Part shown: positions 16,386 to 25,310 of the stretch, in pieces | How the letters are laid out: every line of letters starts with the position of its first letter | How positions within the stretch are numbered: position 1 is the stretch's first letter | Source: Brevibacillus sp. JNUCC-41 | Lineage (GTDB): Bacteria; Bacillota; Bacilli; Bacillales; DSM-1321 | Reading direction: 5' to 3' | NCBI RefSeq assembly: GCF_014844095.1 | Contig: NZ_CP062163.1 | Coordinates: 3,257,501-3,321,500, forward strand | DNA: 64,000 nt | Translations under genes and position numbers: made by a program | The notes under the pieces: model-generated | Databases searched by the model: none | Told to the model about the DNA's origin: nothing | Seen by the model: the letters and a program-made list of their open reading frames with translations, nothing else

Positions 16386-16640
16386 GTGAATGTTGTTATG
16401 AATTCTAGGTGTGCAACGGAAATTTGTTCTGAGATTCGAATGAAGCGTTGGGAAATGATGGAGTTGGCCAAAATGTATGGGCTAAATCATGAGAATACCC
16501 TTCGCCAAAGTGAGCAGCTTGACAAACTTATAAATGAGTATTTGATCCTTCAACATCATTCATCAGTGGAAGTGAGAAATAAGCGGGAAGAAATGGTCGT
16601 TATTGTGCAGCAGCCCTTTAATGACGACATTACCTTTTAG
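16386..16640 (+). CDS. Spo0E-family aspartyl-phosphate phosphatase
   Basis: This protein of up to 84 residues contains the Spo0E-type pattern IRMKRWEMMELAKMYGLNHE followed by SEQLDKLINEYL. The SxxLDxxI segment provides the catalytic Asp. Family members dephosphorylate Spo0A~P and so delay sporulation. The GTG at 16386 has AAGGCAGG upstream. The ATG at 16398 would give an 80-residue form. Its place close to a KinE-like kinase gene puts a phosphorelay input and an output-blocking enzyme together. Confidence 0.8.
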   Translation: MNVVMNSRCATEICSEIRMKRWEMMELAKMYGLNHENTLRQSEQLDKLINEYLILQHHSSVEVRNKREEMVVIVQQPFNDDITF

Positions 16641-16716
16641 TGGGGATTTGAATGCATGCATGACTTTTTAAAGTAGCAGGCAAGGAGACAAGCAACTTTG
16701 TGTGATTTCTGGTGAA

Positions 16717-16908
16717 ATGAACCTTTGCAAACATATCCGAAAACAATTAATGAAAGACTTATATAAACAAGACAATATATCTTTTGAATTTCCTATGGAT
16801 TTGGGGTATATATCGAGGGGAGGCCACCAGAAGGTGTCCTTCATGTATCGGGATTGGTTTAGAAGTCTTAATTTTTCTGAATGGATTACACTGATAAATA
16901 AAAAGTAA
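16717..16908 (+). CDS. Hypothetical protein, 63 aa
   Basis: This small ORF contains KHIRKQLMKDLYKQDNISFE and DWFRSLNFSEWITLINKK and resembles no family I know. The start is uncertain: the AAGGAG at 16682-16687 is far from the GTG at 16702 and from the ATG at 16717. The amphipathic, helix-rich C-terminus makes translation plausible, but it could be spurious. Confidence 0.35.
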   Translation: MNLCKHIRKQLMKDLYKQDNISFEFPMDLGYISRGGHQKVSFMYRDWFRSLNFSEWITLINKK

Positions 16909-16910
16909 GA

Positions 16911-16934
16911 GCTGACTCATTTGATGGAGCCAGC
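16911..16934 (-). terminator. Probable terminator of the ZIP transporter gene
   Basis: GCTGACTC pairs with GAGCCAGC with one weak pair. On the minus strand it is followed by TCTTACTTTTTATT, 17 bases past the transporter stop codon. Confidence 0.45.
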
Positions 16935-16950
16935 CATGGAAGTTCGGGAA

Positions 16951-17682
16951 TTACAAAACTTCCAATAATATGACCATGAATAAAAGGCCGACAATGAAGG
17001 AATAGGTAGATGTGCGTTCATTGCCATCCCCATGGCTTTCAGGAATCAATTCCTTATAAACGATGAAAAGCATGGCCCCGGCGGCGAAAGCTAGGCCGTA
17101 TGGGACCAGGAACCCAATGTAAGAGGTTAAATAAAAACCTAGTAAGCCAGTAATTATTTCGATGGTACCGGTTAAGGTTGCTATCAGGAACGCTGTGAGT
17201 TTACCGATTTTTTGATTAATTAAAAACAAGGCCACTAGTAAGCCTTCCGGAGCATTTTGCAGGCCGATGGCAAAAGCGATCAAATTACCTGTATCAGCAC
17301 TATCAGAGGCGTAACTGACCCCAACAGAAAGACCCTCAGGAATATTATGGAGTGTAATGGCAGTGATGATGAGCAAAGCCTTTTCATCGAACTGAATGCC
17401 ACTTTTCGTATGGCTGAGATCGATATGAGGAATGTTTTTTTCCATGATCGTTAATGTCATTACTCCGAGAAAAACCCCAATGACTAGCGGCACAAACCCT
17501 CCGGTGGCCAGAGACTCAGGAATCAGGCTCAATAACGAAGCAGCCATCATAATTCCAGCCGTAAATGCCAGAAGCGTGTCTCTGAATCGATGTGTGATTG
17601 AACCTTGAATGAACAAGATTGGTAACGCACCAAAACCTGTAGACATTGCAGAAAGGATGCTGCCTAATAAAACTCCACTCAT
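16951..17682 (-). CDS. ZIP-family metal transporter (ZupT-like)
   Basis: This 243-residue membrane protein has about eight hydrophobic segments. The two metal-site motifs of ZIP carriers are HNIPEGLSVG (about residue 112) and QNAPEGLLVA (about residue 142). It should import zinc or another divalent metal. The second motif has Gln-Asn where many relatives have His or Asn. A short His/Asp-rich loop (HIDLSHTKSG) could bind metal. AAAAGGAG precedes the ATG. No Zur-box-like palindrome was recognised upstream. Confidence 0.85.
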   Translation of the reverse strand: MSGVLLGSILSAMSTGFGALPILFIQGSITHRFRDTLLAFTAGIMMAASLLSLIPESLATGGFVPLVIGVFLGVMTLTIMEKNIPHIDLSHTKSGIQFDEKALLIITAITLHNIPEGLSVGVSYASDSADTGNLIAFAIGLQNAPEGLLVALFLINQKIGKLTAFLIATLTGTIEIITGLLGFYLTSYIGFLVPYGLAFAAGAMLFIVYKELIPESHGDGNERTSTYSFIVGLLFMVILLEVL

Positions 17683-17798
17683 AAATTTCTCCTTTTTGTA
17701 TGGAACGTATCGTTACTCATTAGTGAATTTTTGGGTGGAACAATAATTTATTGTATTTAGACATAAAGAAAATGTTCCAGTAAAAAACCATTTTGCAG

Positions 17799-19022
17799 TC
17801 ATTCTTCTGCATACCATTTTTTCAATGTCAGATCAGTCGGCAGCAGTATGCTGATGATTCCCAGTAGTGGCAGGAATCCCACTAGCTTAATCATGGATCC
17901 GATTCCGATTATATCTGCAATGGCTCCCAATGAAACGGATCCAATGGCACCCATTCCAAAGGCTAACCCCACTGTCAAGCCTGCCATCGTTCCGACTTTT
18001 CCAGGGACCAATTCCTGTGCGTATATTACAGTGACGGAAAAACTGCTCATTATAATGAATCCCGCCATCAATAATAAAATAAAAGCGGCTGTTGGAGGTA
18101 CGAATGGTAAAAGTGCGGTTATTGGCATACTGGCAGAGAAAGAAAAGAATATGATATTTTTACGCCCGAATCTATCAGCAAGCGGACCTCCGAAAAATGT
18201 ACCTACAGCACCGGCAGCCAAAAAGGCAAATAGGAAAAATTGTGCGGATTTTATCGTGAACGAATACTGCTCGATCAAATAAAAACTGTAAAAGTTCGTC
18301 ATGCACGATACATACCAGGAACGGGCAAAGATTATGAATAAAATCAATACCAGGGCTTTGGCCACTTTATGGGTCCGCTCTTTATTGATTATTTTTGCAG
18401 CAAGCTTTTTAGGCTGGAAGTGAACTAATTTTTGGGAATACCACTTGGCAATATACAGCAATAGGATAACGGCCAATAAGGCAACCAAGGCAAACCAGAG
18501 TGCACCTTTTTGACCAAAAGGAACAAGCACGATGGCAGTGATGAGTGGGGCAAGTGCCTGCCCGCTATTCCCGCCGACTTGATAAATTGATTGTGCCAGG
18601 CCTCTTTTTGGTCCGCCTGCCATATAGGCAACTCTGGAGCCTTCGGGATGGAATATGGCCGACCCTAAGCCCATCAAGATGACTGCACCAAGGATAATGC
18701 TATAGTTAGGGGCAATTGCGAGTATGATGACCCCGATTAAAGTACTGGTCAACCCAATGGGCAATGCATATGGAAATGGCCTTTTATCCGTATAGAACCC
18801 GACTGCCGGCTGCAGGAGCGATGAGACGATATTCAGGCAGAATGCAATCATTCCCAGCTGTGTATATGTTAGCGACATTGATTTTTCGAGGATTGGGAAC
18901 ATGGCTGGTACGACGGCCTGAAGAGAATCATTCATTAAATGGCAAATGCCAATGACAATCATGATTTTCAGAGTCATATCTTGTTTTTGCGGTTTTGTTT
19001 TAATGGCAGCGATACTTCCCAT
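17799..19022 (-). CDS. MFS transporter, Fsr (fosmidomycin-resistance) type
   Basis: This 407-residue, 12-segment MFS protein shows HLMNDSLQAVVPAMFPIL, GLGSAIFHPEGSRVAY and GPLADRFGRKNIIF. The FHPEG segment is typical of the Fsr fosmidomycin-resistance branch of the DHA1 exporters. The natural substrate is unknown. The start at 19022 follows AAGAAGG and gives a normal N-terminus. An upstream extension rich in Cys and Met is rejected. It lies between the ZIP transporter and the KinD-like kinase, all on the minus strand but widely spaced. Confidence 0.83.
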   Translation of the reverse strand: MGSIAAIKTKPQKQDMTLKIMIVIGICHLMNDSLQAVVPAMFPILEKSMSLTYTQLGMIAFCLNIVSSLLQPAVGFYTDKRPFPYALPIGLTSTLIGVIILAIAPNYSIILGAVILMGLGSAIFHPEGSRVAYMAGGPKRGLAQSIYQVGGNSGQALAPLITAIVLVPFGQKGALWFALVALLAVILLLYIAKWYSQKLVHFQPKKLAAKIINKERTHKVAKALVLILFIIFARSWYVSCMTNFYSFYLIEQYSFTIKSAQFFLFAFLAAGAVGTFFGGPLADRFGRKNIIFFSFSASMPITALLPFVPPTAAFILLLMAGFIIMSSFSVTVIYAQELVPGKVGTMAGLTVGLAFGMGAIGSVSLGAIADIIGIGSMIKLVGFLPLLGIISILLPTDLTLKKWYAEE

Positions 19023-19164
19023 CTGTATATTTCCTTCTTCCTGATTAAGTTTTTTACCTATTCCATAAATAGATTCAAGAAGCATGCACCGTATGCATGA
19101 CACCTTTAAATAAATCGGAATCGTTACTGGTCTTCATAAAAAAATGAAACTCTTCAAAGTATTG

Positions 19165-20661
19165 CTAATGGTGGTCTTTTATCAACGGTAAGCTGATTGT
19201 TACGGTTGTACCGTTCAGAGGTTTACTTGAAAACTCGATGGTACCGTTAAAAGATTCAATTATTCGTTTACACACAAATAGCCCTAATCCCGTTCCTTCC
19301 TTTTTCGATGTATAGAAGGGATCGAACACTTTGCCTATTTCTTTTTCACTCAGTCCTTGCCCGGTGTCGCTGATCATGATTTTAGCCCATTCATTTTCAT
19401 GGTGAATTCGAATCCTTAACTTTTTCCCAACTTCCATGGCCTCGAAACCGTTTTTGGCAATGTTGAGAATGACTTGTTTAAGTTGGTCCTTTGTACAATG
19501 AACCAGGATCGGCTCCTTCATGATTTTCCATTCCACTTCAATATTGAAGTGGCGTGCTTCTGATTCTATTATTGGTCTCAATTCTGCAATGATACTGCGA
19601 ATATCATGTATGGATAAAGTCTGGGCCATCGGCTTCCCTAAAATCAAAAATTCGCTGACGATACTATTGATCCGTTCAATTTCCTTCATGATGACAGAAT
19701 AATAGAACTGATCTTGTTCTTCGGGGTGTTTTTCAACCAATAACTGCACTAGCCCCTTTATGCCGGTAAGTGGGTTTTTTATTTCATGTGCAGTACTGGC
19801 AGCCAATGTACCGACGAATTCTATTTTTTGCCTTTCATTTAGTAACTTTTGGTTTTTGGCATTCCTGCGAATGATCAGTTCCTCCACGATGGTATAAATC
19901 ATGTGAGCAAAAAAGAAGGTGAAAAAGACAAGCATTAAAAAAACATTCATGTTATTTGTGCTAATCTTGTCGGGCAATTTGACGGATAGTTTCCAATCGA
20001 CTTCGGTTAAAGGAACATCCACCCATTTAGAATGTTCAGTGAATCCTTCGGCATTTCTATCTAAAATTCGGGTTTTGTCCTTTGTTTCCAATATAAAGGT
20101 TTGACCAGGGCTGAGAATCTTTAATATATTTTCCATATGATCCAGCCTGATATGTGCCAATAAAAACCCTTGCACTTTTTTATCATGATTCAGAATGGGA
20201 GCAAAAATGGAAAAATAATTGTAATCAGGGTTATATAGCTCCTTTGTTCCTGCAACAACGGCTTTTTGGGTTTTTACTGCAAGTTCTAAATCATTCTGTT
20301 CAATTAGATAGTAATGATTGAAATTCTTATTCGACCCTGAAATGGAGACACCGTTTCGATTTAGCCAATATATTCCTGCATACCTGGAATCTGTATCTTT
20401 GATCCATTTCATAAGAAGTTCGGTTTTTTTGTTATCCATATAAAGCACGGAACTGCTAAGGCTAAGCAGTTCAAGGTTTGCCTTCGTTTCTCTGATAAAT
20501 TGATCTATGTATTCTTGATAAACCGTTACCGTCCATTCAGCTTGTTCCTGTCTTTCTTTTTGAATAGAACGTTCTAAATGCACCCAATAAATGATTGAGA
20601 GAATAATTAATGGTAAAATAACAATAAGTAGATATGTGGTGAATTTATGCCTTGTTTTCAT
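19165..20661 (-). CDS. kinD: Membrane sensor histidine kinase, KinD-like
   Basis: This 498-residue kinase has an N-terminal membrane segment (about 10-30), an extracellular Cache-type sensor region (about 35-240, including YAGIYWLNRNGVSISGS) and a second membrane segment (about 245-270). The HisKA domain carries His at about residue 292 (AHEIKNPLTGIKG), and the HATPase domain shows GTGLGL. It fits the sporulation kinase KinD, which senses the environment and phosphorylates Spo0F. The divergent neighbour is an MhqR-like gene, as in B. subtilis (kinD-mhqR). The ATG at 20661 starts just before the first membrane helix. Confidence 0.78.
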   Translation of the reverse strand: MKTRHKFTTYLLIVILPLIILSIIYWVHLERSIQKERQEQAEWTVTVYQEYIDQFIRETKANLELLSLSSSVLYMDNKKTELLMKWIKDTDSRYAGIYWLNRNGVSISGSNKNFNHYYLIEQNDLELAVKTQKAVVAGTKELYNPDYNYFSIFAPILNHDKKVQGFLLAHIRLDHMENILKILSPGQTFILETKDKTRILDRNAEGFTEHSKWVDVPLTEVDWKLSVKLPDKISTNNMNVFLMLVFFTFFFAHMIYTIVEELIIRRNAKNQKLLNERQKIEFVGTLAASTAHEIKNPLTGIKGLVQLLVEKHPEEQDQFYYSVIMKEIERINSIVSEFLILGKPMAQTLSIHDIRSIIAELRPIIESEARHFNIEVEWKIMKEPILVHCTKDQLKQVILNIAKNGFEAMEVGKKLRIRIHHENEWAKIMISDTGQGLSEKEIGKVFDPFYTSKKEGTGLGLFVCKRIIESFNGTIEFSSKPLNGTTVTISLPLIKDHH

Positions 20662-20738
20662 GATTGTCACTACTTTAGCTTTTTTTTCAAGTATATCAAA
20701 ATGAATGATTAAACAATAGTGCATACTAACAGGGGAGA

Positions 20739-20767
20739 TTGACAAAAAAGTCTTTATGCCATATAAT
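20739..20767 (+). promoter_or_regulatory. Consensus sigma-A promoter of the MarR-family gene
   Basis: TTGACA at 20739-20744 and TATAAT at 20762-20767 are exact matches to consensus with the ideal 17-base spacer. The regulator's ATG is 50 bases downstream. Confidence 0.88.
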
Positions 20768-20785
20768 AACTTTTAATTCAAGATA

Positions 20786-20797
20786 TTTTAATTAAAA
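20786..20797. promoter_or_regulatory. Candidate MarR autoregulatory operator
   Basis: TTTTAATTAAAA is a perfect 12-base palindrome just downstream of a consensus promoter and before the ribosome binding site. It suits repression by the encoded MarR protein. The AT-rich context makes chance occurrence possible. Confidence 0.4.
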
Positions 20798-20816
20798 ATT
20801 TTAAGGTTGTGAAGTT

Positions 20817-21254
20817 ATGGAGAATAATAACATCCAACAGTCTTTGAAACTGTTCATTGTGATGTCTAGAGCCCATCGTTCAATAAATGATGTGGTAAAT
20901 AAACATATAGCAGAAGAGGGTTTGAATCCAACTGAGTTCGCAGTACTGGAATTACTTTATCATAAAGGGGATCAGCCCCTGCAGCAAATAGGCGGAAAAA
21001 TCCTGCTAGCTAGCGGCAGCATTACCTATGTCGTGGATAAACTTGAACAGAAGGAATATCTACAGCGAATAGCATGTAAAGAGGATCGCCGTGTAACCTT
21101 TGCAAAAATAACGGATAAAGGAAAGGCCTTTATTGAAGGAGTATTTCCTGAGCATGAAAAAAGAATCGATGATATCATGAGTGTACTTACACACGATGAA
21201 AAGGACACTGTTATCGAATTGCTTAAAAAGATTGGGTATTCCGCTCAAAATTAG
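20817..21254 (+). CDS. mhqR: MarR-family regulator, MhqR-like
   Basis: This 145-residue winged-helix protein has the MarR fold: NPTEFAVLELLYHKGDQPLQQ, a recognition helix near GSITYVVDKLEQKEYL and a wing segment with KEDRRVTFAKITDKG. B. subtilis MhqR represses genes for quinone and catechol detoxification, and it lacks a redox Cys switch in the usual place. The single Cys here is in RIACKEDRR. Orthology rests on sequence style and on its divergent placement from a KinD-like kinase. It probably controls genes elsewhere as well as itself. Confidence 0.72.
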   Translation: MENNNIQQSLKLFIVMSRAHRSINDVVNKHIAEEGLNPTEFAVLELLYHKGDQPLQQIGGKILLASGSITYVVDKLEQKEYLQRIACKEDRRVTFAKITDKGKAFIEGVFPEHEKRIDDIMSVLTHDEKDTVIELLKKIGYSAQN

Positions 21255-21260
21255 CTAAAG

Positions 21261-21300
21261 AACCAGCACCCGGATTTGACTGCAGGTGCTGGTTTTTTAT
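21261..21300 (+). terminator. Intrinsic terminator of the mhqR-like gene
   Basis: AACCAGCACC pairs perfectly with GGTGCTGGTT and runs into TTTTATTT. Confidence 0.88.
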
Positions 21301-21465
21301 TTCTGATAAAATCTGAATTTGTTTTGAGGACATAAAGGTTTTTAACAACGCTGTGGCGAATTAAATTATATTACGATAACCGCGATAATGGTGAATGTGT
21401 CTTGAAAACGAATTCGATAAATCACGTTACTTAGGTTGAATTATATCGTGAAAAGGAGCGTACAT

Positions 21466-23160
21466 ATGAAATTTAATGAGTATGAATATAAACGTCCTGA
21501 AATGGATGAAATTAAATCCCGATTCATGAAAGCTTTGGAAAAGTTTACTGACGCCGCTAATGCTGATGCGCAAATAAAAGCCATGGAAGAAATAAATGAA
21601 ATCCGAAATTATGTGGGTACGATGTTCAATTTGGTCTATATACGGCATTCCATTGATACGAATGATGATTTTTATAAAGCTGAGAATGATTATTTAGATG
21701 ACTTCTCCCCTGAAATGGAAGAGTTAACCTCAAAATTTTACAATGAACTCGTTCGCTCGAAATTTCGTAAGGAGCTTGAGAAGAAATGGGGAACTCAACT
21801 ATTTGACCTGGCAGAGGCCCAACTCAAAACTTTTTCGCCCGAAATCATCCCACAGCTGCAAAAAGAAAATAAATTATCAAGTGAATATTCGCAATTGATT
21901 GCCTCTGCAAAAATTCGCTTTGATGGAAAAGAATTAACACTTGCGCAGCTTCAGCCTTTTATGGAGTCCTCGGACCGTGAGTTAAGGAAAAATGCAAGTG
22001 AGGCATATTACGGTTTCTTTGAAGAAAAACAGGAGGAATTGGATCGTATATTCGATGACCTAGTCAAGGTGAGGCATGGAATTTCGACAGCGCTAGGTTA
22101 TGGGAATTTCGTGGAACTTGGGTATTATCGAATGACTCGGACTGATTATGATGCTGAAATGGTTGCTGCATTCCGCAAGCAGGTTAAAGAGGAAGTGGTA
22201 CCGCTTGTCACCCGGCTGAAGGGACGTCAGCGCAAACGTCTTGGATTGGAGAAACTGAACTATTATGATGAGAATTTTCATTTCAGAACGGGTAATGCCA
22301 TTCCAAAAGGCGATGCTGAGTGGATCATCGAAAATGGGAAAAGGATGTACCAGGAGCTTTCGCCTGAAACTAATCGGTTTTTCAACTATATGATTGATAA
22401 TGACCTGATGGACCTTGTGGCGAAGAAAGGAAAAGAAAGCGGTGGCTATTGTACTTTTATAGAAGACTATAAAGCTCCGTTCATCTTTTCTAATTTCAAC
22501 GGTACTTCCGGGGATATAGATGTTTTGACGCATGAGGCAGGCCATGCATTCCAAGTGTATCGCAGCCGTGAACTTGACATTCCTGAGTATTATTGGCCAA
22601 CATATGAAGCATGTGAAATCCATTCGATGAGCATGGAATTTTTAACTTGGCCATGGATGGAGCTGTTTTTCAAGGAAGATACGGAAAAGTATAAGTTTTC
22701 CCATTTAAGCGGTGCGCTCATATTCCTCCCGTATGGGGTAGCTGTTGATGAATTTCAGCATTTTGTCTATGAAAATCCTGATGCCTCCCCCGTTGAAAGA
22801 AAGCAGGCTTGGCGTAAGATCGAGATGGAATATTTGCCACATCGGGATTATGAAGGAAATGAATTCCTGGAGAATGGCGGGTATTGGCAGCGGCAAAGCC
22901 ACATTTATCAATCACCTTTCTATTATATCGATTATACATTGGCCCAAATTTGTGCTTTCCAATTCTGGAAAAGGTCGACTGAAAAAGATGAAACGGCTTG
23001 GGGGGATTATTTGAATCTGTGCCAACTTGGAGGCAGCAAGTCGTTCCTTGATCTCGTTGAATCTGCGAATCTGAATTCCCCATTTGATGATGGTACTGTA
23101 CAGTCCGTGGTGAAGGTGATAGACGAATGGCTCTCCAATGTAGATGATAAGGCATTATGA
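21466..23160 (+). CDS. M3-family oligoendopeptidase (PepF-like)
   Basis: This 564-residue zinc oligopeptidase has the active-site motif HEAGHAF at residues 356-362 and a third zinc ligand in the EACEIHSMSMEF segment about 30 residues later. Family enzymes hydrolyse cytoplasmic oligopeptides. There is no signal peptide. AAAAGGAG precedes the ATG at 21466. The upstream GTG/ATG-rich extension is rejected. A strong terminator follows, so it is a single-gene unit. A CGAATTCG-centred site at 21402-21417 lies in its promoter region. Confidence 0.9.
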   Translation: MKFNEYEYKRPEMDEIKSRFMKALEKFTDAANADAQIKAMEEINEIRNYVGTMFNLVYIRHSIDTNDDFYKAENDYLDDFSPEMEELTSKFYNELVRSKFRKELEKKWGTQLFDLAEAQLKTFSPEIIPQLQKENKLSSEYSQLIASAKIRFDGKELTLAQLQPFMESSDRELRKNASEAYYGFFEEKQEELDRIFDDLVKVRHGISTALGYGNFVELGYYRMTRTDYDAEMVAAFRKQVKEEVVPLVTRLKGRQRKRLGLEKLNYYDENFHFRTGNAIPKGDAEWIIENGKRMYQELSPETNRFFNYMIDNDLMDLVAKKGKESGGYCTFIEDYKAPFIFSNFNGTSGDIDVLTHEAGHAFQVYRSRELDIPEYYWPTYEACEIHSMSMEFLTWPWMELFFKEDTEKYKFSHLSGALIFLPYGVAVDEFQHFVYENPDASPVERKQAWRKIEMEYLPHRDYEGNEFLENGGYWQRQSHIYQSPFYYIDYTLAQICAFQFWKRSTEKDETAWGDYLNLCQLGGSKSFLDLVESANLNSPFDDGTVQSVVKVIDEWLSNVDDKAL

Positions 23161-23180
23161 AATATTAGTTGTATGATACG

Positions 23181-23212
23181 AACGCTTGGAGATTATTCCA
23201 AGCGTTTTTTTA
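23181..23212 (+). terminator. Intrinsic terminator of the oligopeptidase gene
   Basis: AACGCTTGGA pairs with TCCAAGCGTT around a 6-base loop and is followed by seven T residues. Confidence 0.88.
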
Positions 23213-23402
23213 TCTTTCATACGTTCGGAATGTTGGGCATGAAAAGTGGTGATTTTCGCTCCACAGAGAAATGCATAGCGAGTTTCATACTTCATAATGA
23301 GAGAATGTTAGCCCAAGACAAAAACAGCCGACGAAAGGAATATTGCTCGGCTTGTCTTAAATGTCTCTTTCTTACATATAAATGTAGGGAGGAGGGGAGA
23401 GT

Positions 23403-24443
23403 ATGCTGTCAAGGTGGTCAGGGAGTTTTCAGATTGCAGCAGTTTATGTAGGCACAGTCGTCGGTGCAGGATTTGCAACTGGAAAAGAGATTGTCGAGTT
23501 TTTTACCCGTTATGGCTTTTATGGCTTTATCGGGATTTTAATAGCAGGTTATATTTTCATTTTCACGGGGACGAAAATCATGCTCATTTCCACAAGGATA
23601 AGAGCATCTTCCTATGAGGAGTTCAATCAATTTCTTTTTGGGAGGAAAATAGCGGGAATCATCAACTTCTTTTTCCTTATCATGCTGTTGGGAGTGACGG
23701 CTGTCATGATTTCGGGTTCAGGAGCCGTTTTCGAAGAACAACTTGGCGTGCCTAAAAGTATAGGAAGTTGGTCTACGATCATACTGGCATCCTTGGTCCT
23801 GATGATGGGCATGCGCGGTGTTTTCACTGTGAATTCTTTTGTTGTACCAATCATGATCTGCTTTAGCTTGATCCTTTTTTTCTCGACTTTGGATAATGGG
23901 GATTTCTTTAAGACACTTACAAAAGTTCCTGATGAAGGGATCACCGTGAAAATGATTTTGTCACCATTTGCCTATACAGCCTTTAACCTTGCTTTGGCAC
24001 AGGCTGTACTGGTTCCGGTTGCGTATGAAGTTCGAGATGAGAAGGTCATTAAACATGGTGCAATTCTTGGAGGGATATTCCTGACGATCATTTTATTGAC
24101 GGGGCATTTTTCACTTATGACACTTCCTGACGTGAATAGATATGAAATTCCTTCAGCTGTTATTATGAGAACGGCAGCCAGTCAGTTATATTGGATGTTC
24201 ATTTTAGTGATTTACGGGGAGATATTCACTTCGGTCATCGGAAACATTTATGGATTACAGAGGCAAATCAGCAATTATATTAAATTGCCAAGCATGATGA
24301 TCATAGCGGTGATTTTTTTAATAGCTTTGATCATCAGTGAATTCGGATATGGAAGATTACTAGGATATATTTATCCGGTTTTTGGATACATAAGTCTCCT
24401 TTTTTTAATATTGGTCTGGAAAAGCAAGGCGGGGAAGGAGTAA
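23403..24443 (+). CDS. ykvI: YkvI-like membrane transporter
   Basis: This 346-residue protein has about ten hydrophobic segments and begins FQIAAVYVGTVVGAGFATGKEIVEFF. The glycine-rich first helix with a broken GAGFATG motif is typical of LeuT-fold carriers. It matches B. subtilis YkvI in length and style. The substrate is unknown. GGGAGGAGGGGAG precedes the ATG. The gene is followed by a terminator shared with the minus-strand lipoprotein gene. Confidence 0.78.
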   Translation: MLSRWSGSFQIAAVYVGTVVGAGFATGKEIVEFFTRYGFYGFIGILIAGYIFIFTGTKIMLISTRIRASSYEEFNQFLFGRKIAGIINFFFLIMLLGVTAVMISGSGAVFEEQLGVPKSIGSWSTIILASLVLMMGMRGVFTVNSFVVPIMICFSLILFFSTLDNGDFFKTLTKVPDEGITVKMILSPFAYTAFNLALAQAVLVPVAYEVRDEKVIKHGAILGGIFLTIILLTGHFSLMTLPDVNRYEIPSAVIMRTAASQLYWMFILVIYGEIFTSVIGNIYGLQRQISNYIKLPSMMIIAVIFLIALIISEFGYGRLLGYIYPVFGYISLLFLILVWKSKAGKE

Positions 24444-24451
24444 TGAAGAAT

Positions 24452-24478
24452 GGAGGGCCTGTCCTTAGCCCTCCTTAT
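24452..24478. terminator. Intrinsic terminator between convergent genes
   Basis: GGAGGGC pairs with GCCCTCC around a 9-base loop. The T-tract is short (TTATCT), so its efficiency may be moderate. Confidence 0.6.
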
Positions 24479-24484
24479 CTATGT

Positions 24485-25111
24485 TCACCTTTTCATCAGC
24501 GTCTTAGCCATCACTAGAAATGCATCCCGGTAATCTCTATCTTTTTTCGTGAATATAGTTAAGCGGACAGGTGATTTTTCATCCTTGAGCAATATGGAAG
24601 TGATCACATCATCGCCGCTTTCCACTTCAAAGCCCGTTCCGCTCTCGACATCAAGTGAAGGATCGTTAATTGTTTCTGAAATGCTTTTCAGCTGGGCTTG
24701 TACATTTTTTTCCACCTCATCCCAATTGACATCCGTCTTCAACAATTCGATTCTCATATAAATGGAGTCATCTTCAGTCAGGAACACAATATCCTTTCCT
24801 GGTTCTTCGGCACTTAACCTGAATTGTTGCAAAACATAGAGGCTGAACGGTTGGTTATCACTTCTTTTTAGGAAAGCTGTTTTTTCTTTTGCTTCCCCGT
24901 TAATTGTATACTGCAGATTTTGCTCCATCAGTCTTACTTTGTTATCACTTCGGTTATCGTGATTATCTCTTTGAGAGGTGTTGCCTTCATTCCCCTCTTT
25001 TACTGTGTCTTCCCGTGTCTCATCTGTATTTTCATCTGTGGCTGTACCGCAGCCAGTCAGAAGAAAAACGGCGAATGTGACACAGCCAATATAACGTGTC
25101 CAACTAGGCAT
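24485..25111 (-). CDS. Lipoprotein of unknown function
   Basis: This 208-residue protein has a signal peptide with the lipobox LLTGC (Cys about 21). A low-complexity Asp/Glu/Asn linker of about 40 residues follows, then a folded domain with FSLYVLQQFRLSAEEPG and repeated short strands. It should be anchored to the outer face of the membrane. No enzymatic motif is visible. It lies convergent with the YkvI-like gene. A role in sporulation or envelope stress cannot be excluded or supported. Confidence 0.7.
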   Translation of the reverse strand: MPSWTRYIGCVTFAVFLLTGCGTATDENTDETREDTVKEGNEGNTSQRDNHDNRSDNKVRLMEQNLQYTINGEAKEKTAFLKRSDNQPFSLYVLQQFRLSAEEPGKDIVFLTEDDSIYMRIELLKTDVNWDEVEKNVQAQLKSISETINDPSLDVESGTGFEVESGDDVITSILLKDEKSPVRLTIFTKKDRDYRDAFLVMAKTLMKR

Positions 25112-25264
25112 GTGTTTCCCTCATCTTTCTGATTGAAATTCCAATCTGAATTTGGAGAACCTGCATCAAATACAGGTATTTTACCCTTTAATTAATTAGA
25201 CGGAATGAAATGGAAATGGTTACAAAAAGCGGGAGAACCAAGTTGCAGGATTGCGATAAAGTGA

Positions 25265-25299
25265 AAAACGAGATGGTCATCTAGTAACCATCCCGTTTG
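25265..25299 (-). terminator. Intrinsic terminator of the ykvS-like gene
   Basis: AACGAGATGGT pairs with ACCATCCCGTT around a 9-base loop with one mismatch. A TTTTTCAC tract follows on the minus strand. Confidence 0.7.
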
Positions 25300-25310
25300 A
25301 GTACATTCAA

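Noticed and set aside
22093..22623. Antisense open frame of 176 codons inside the oligopeptidase gene
   Set aside because: It is a shadow of the real frame, with no start signal and no recognisable domain.
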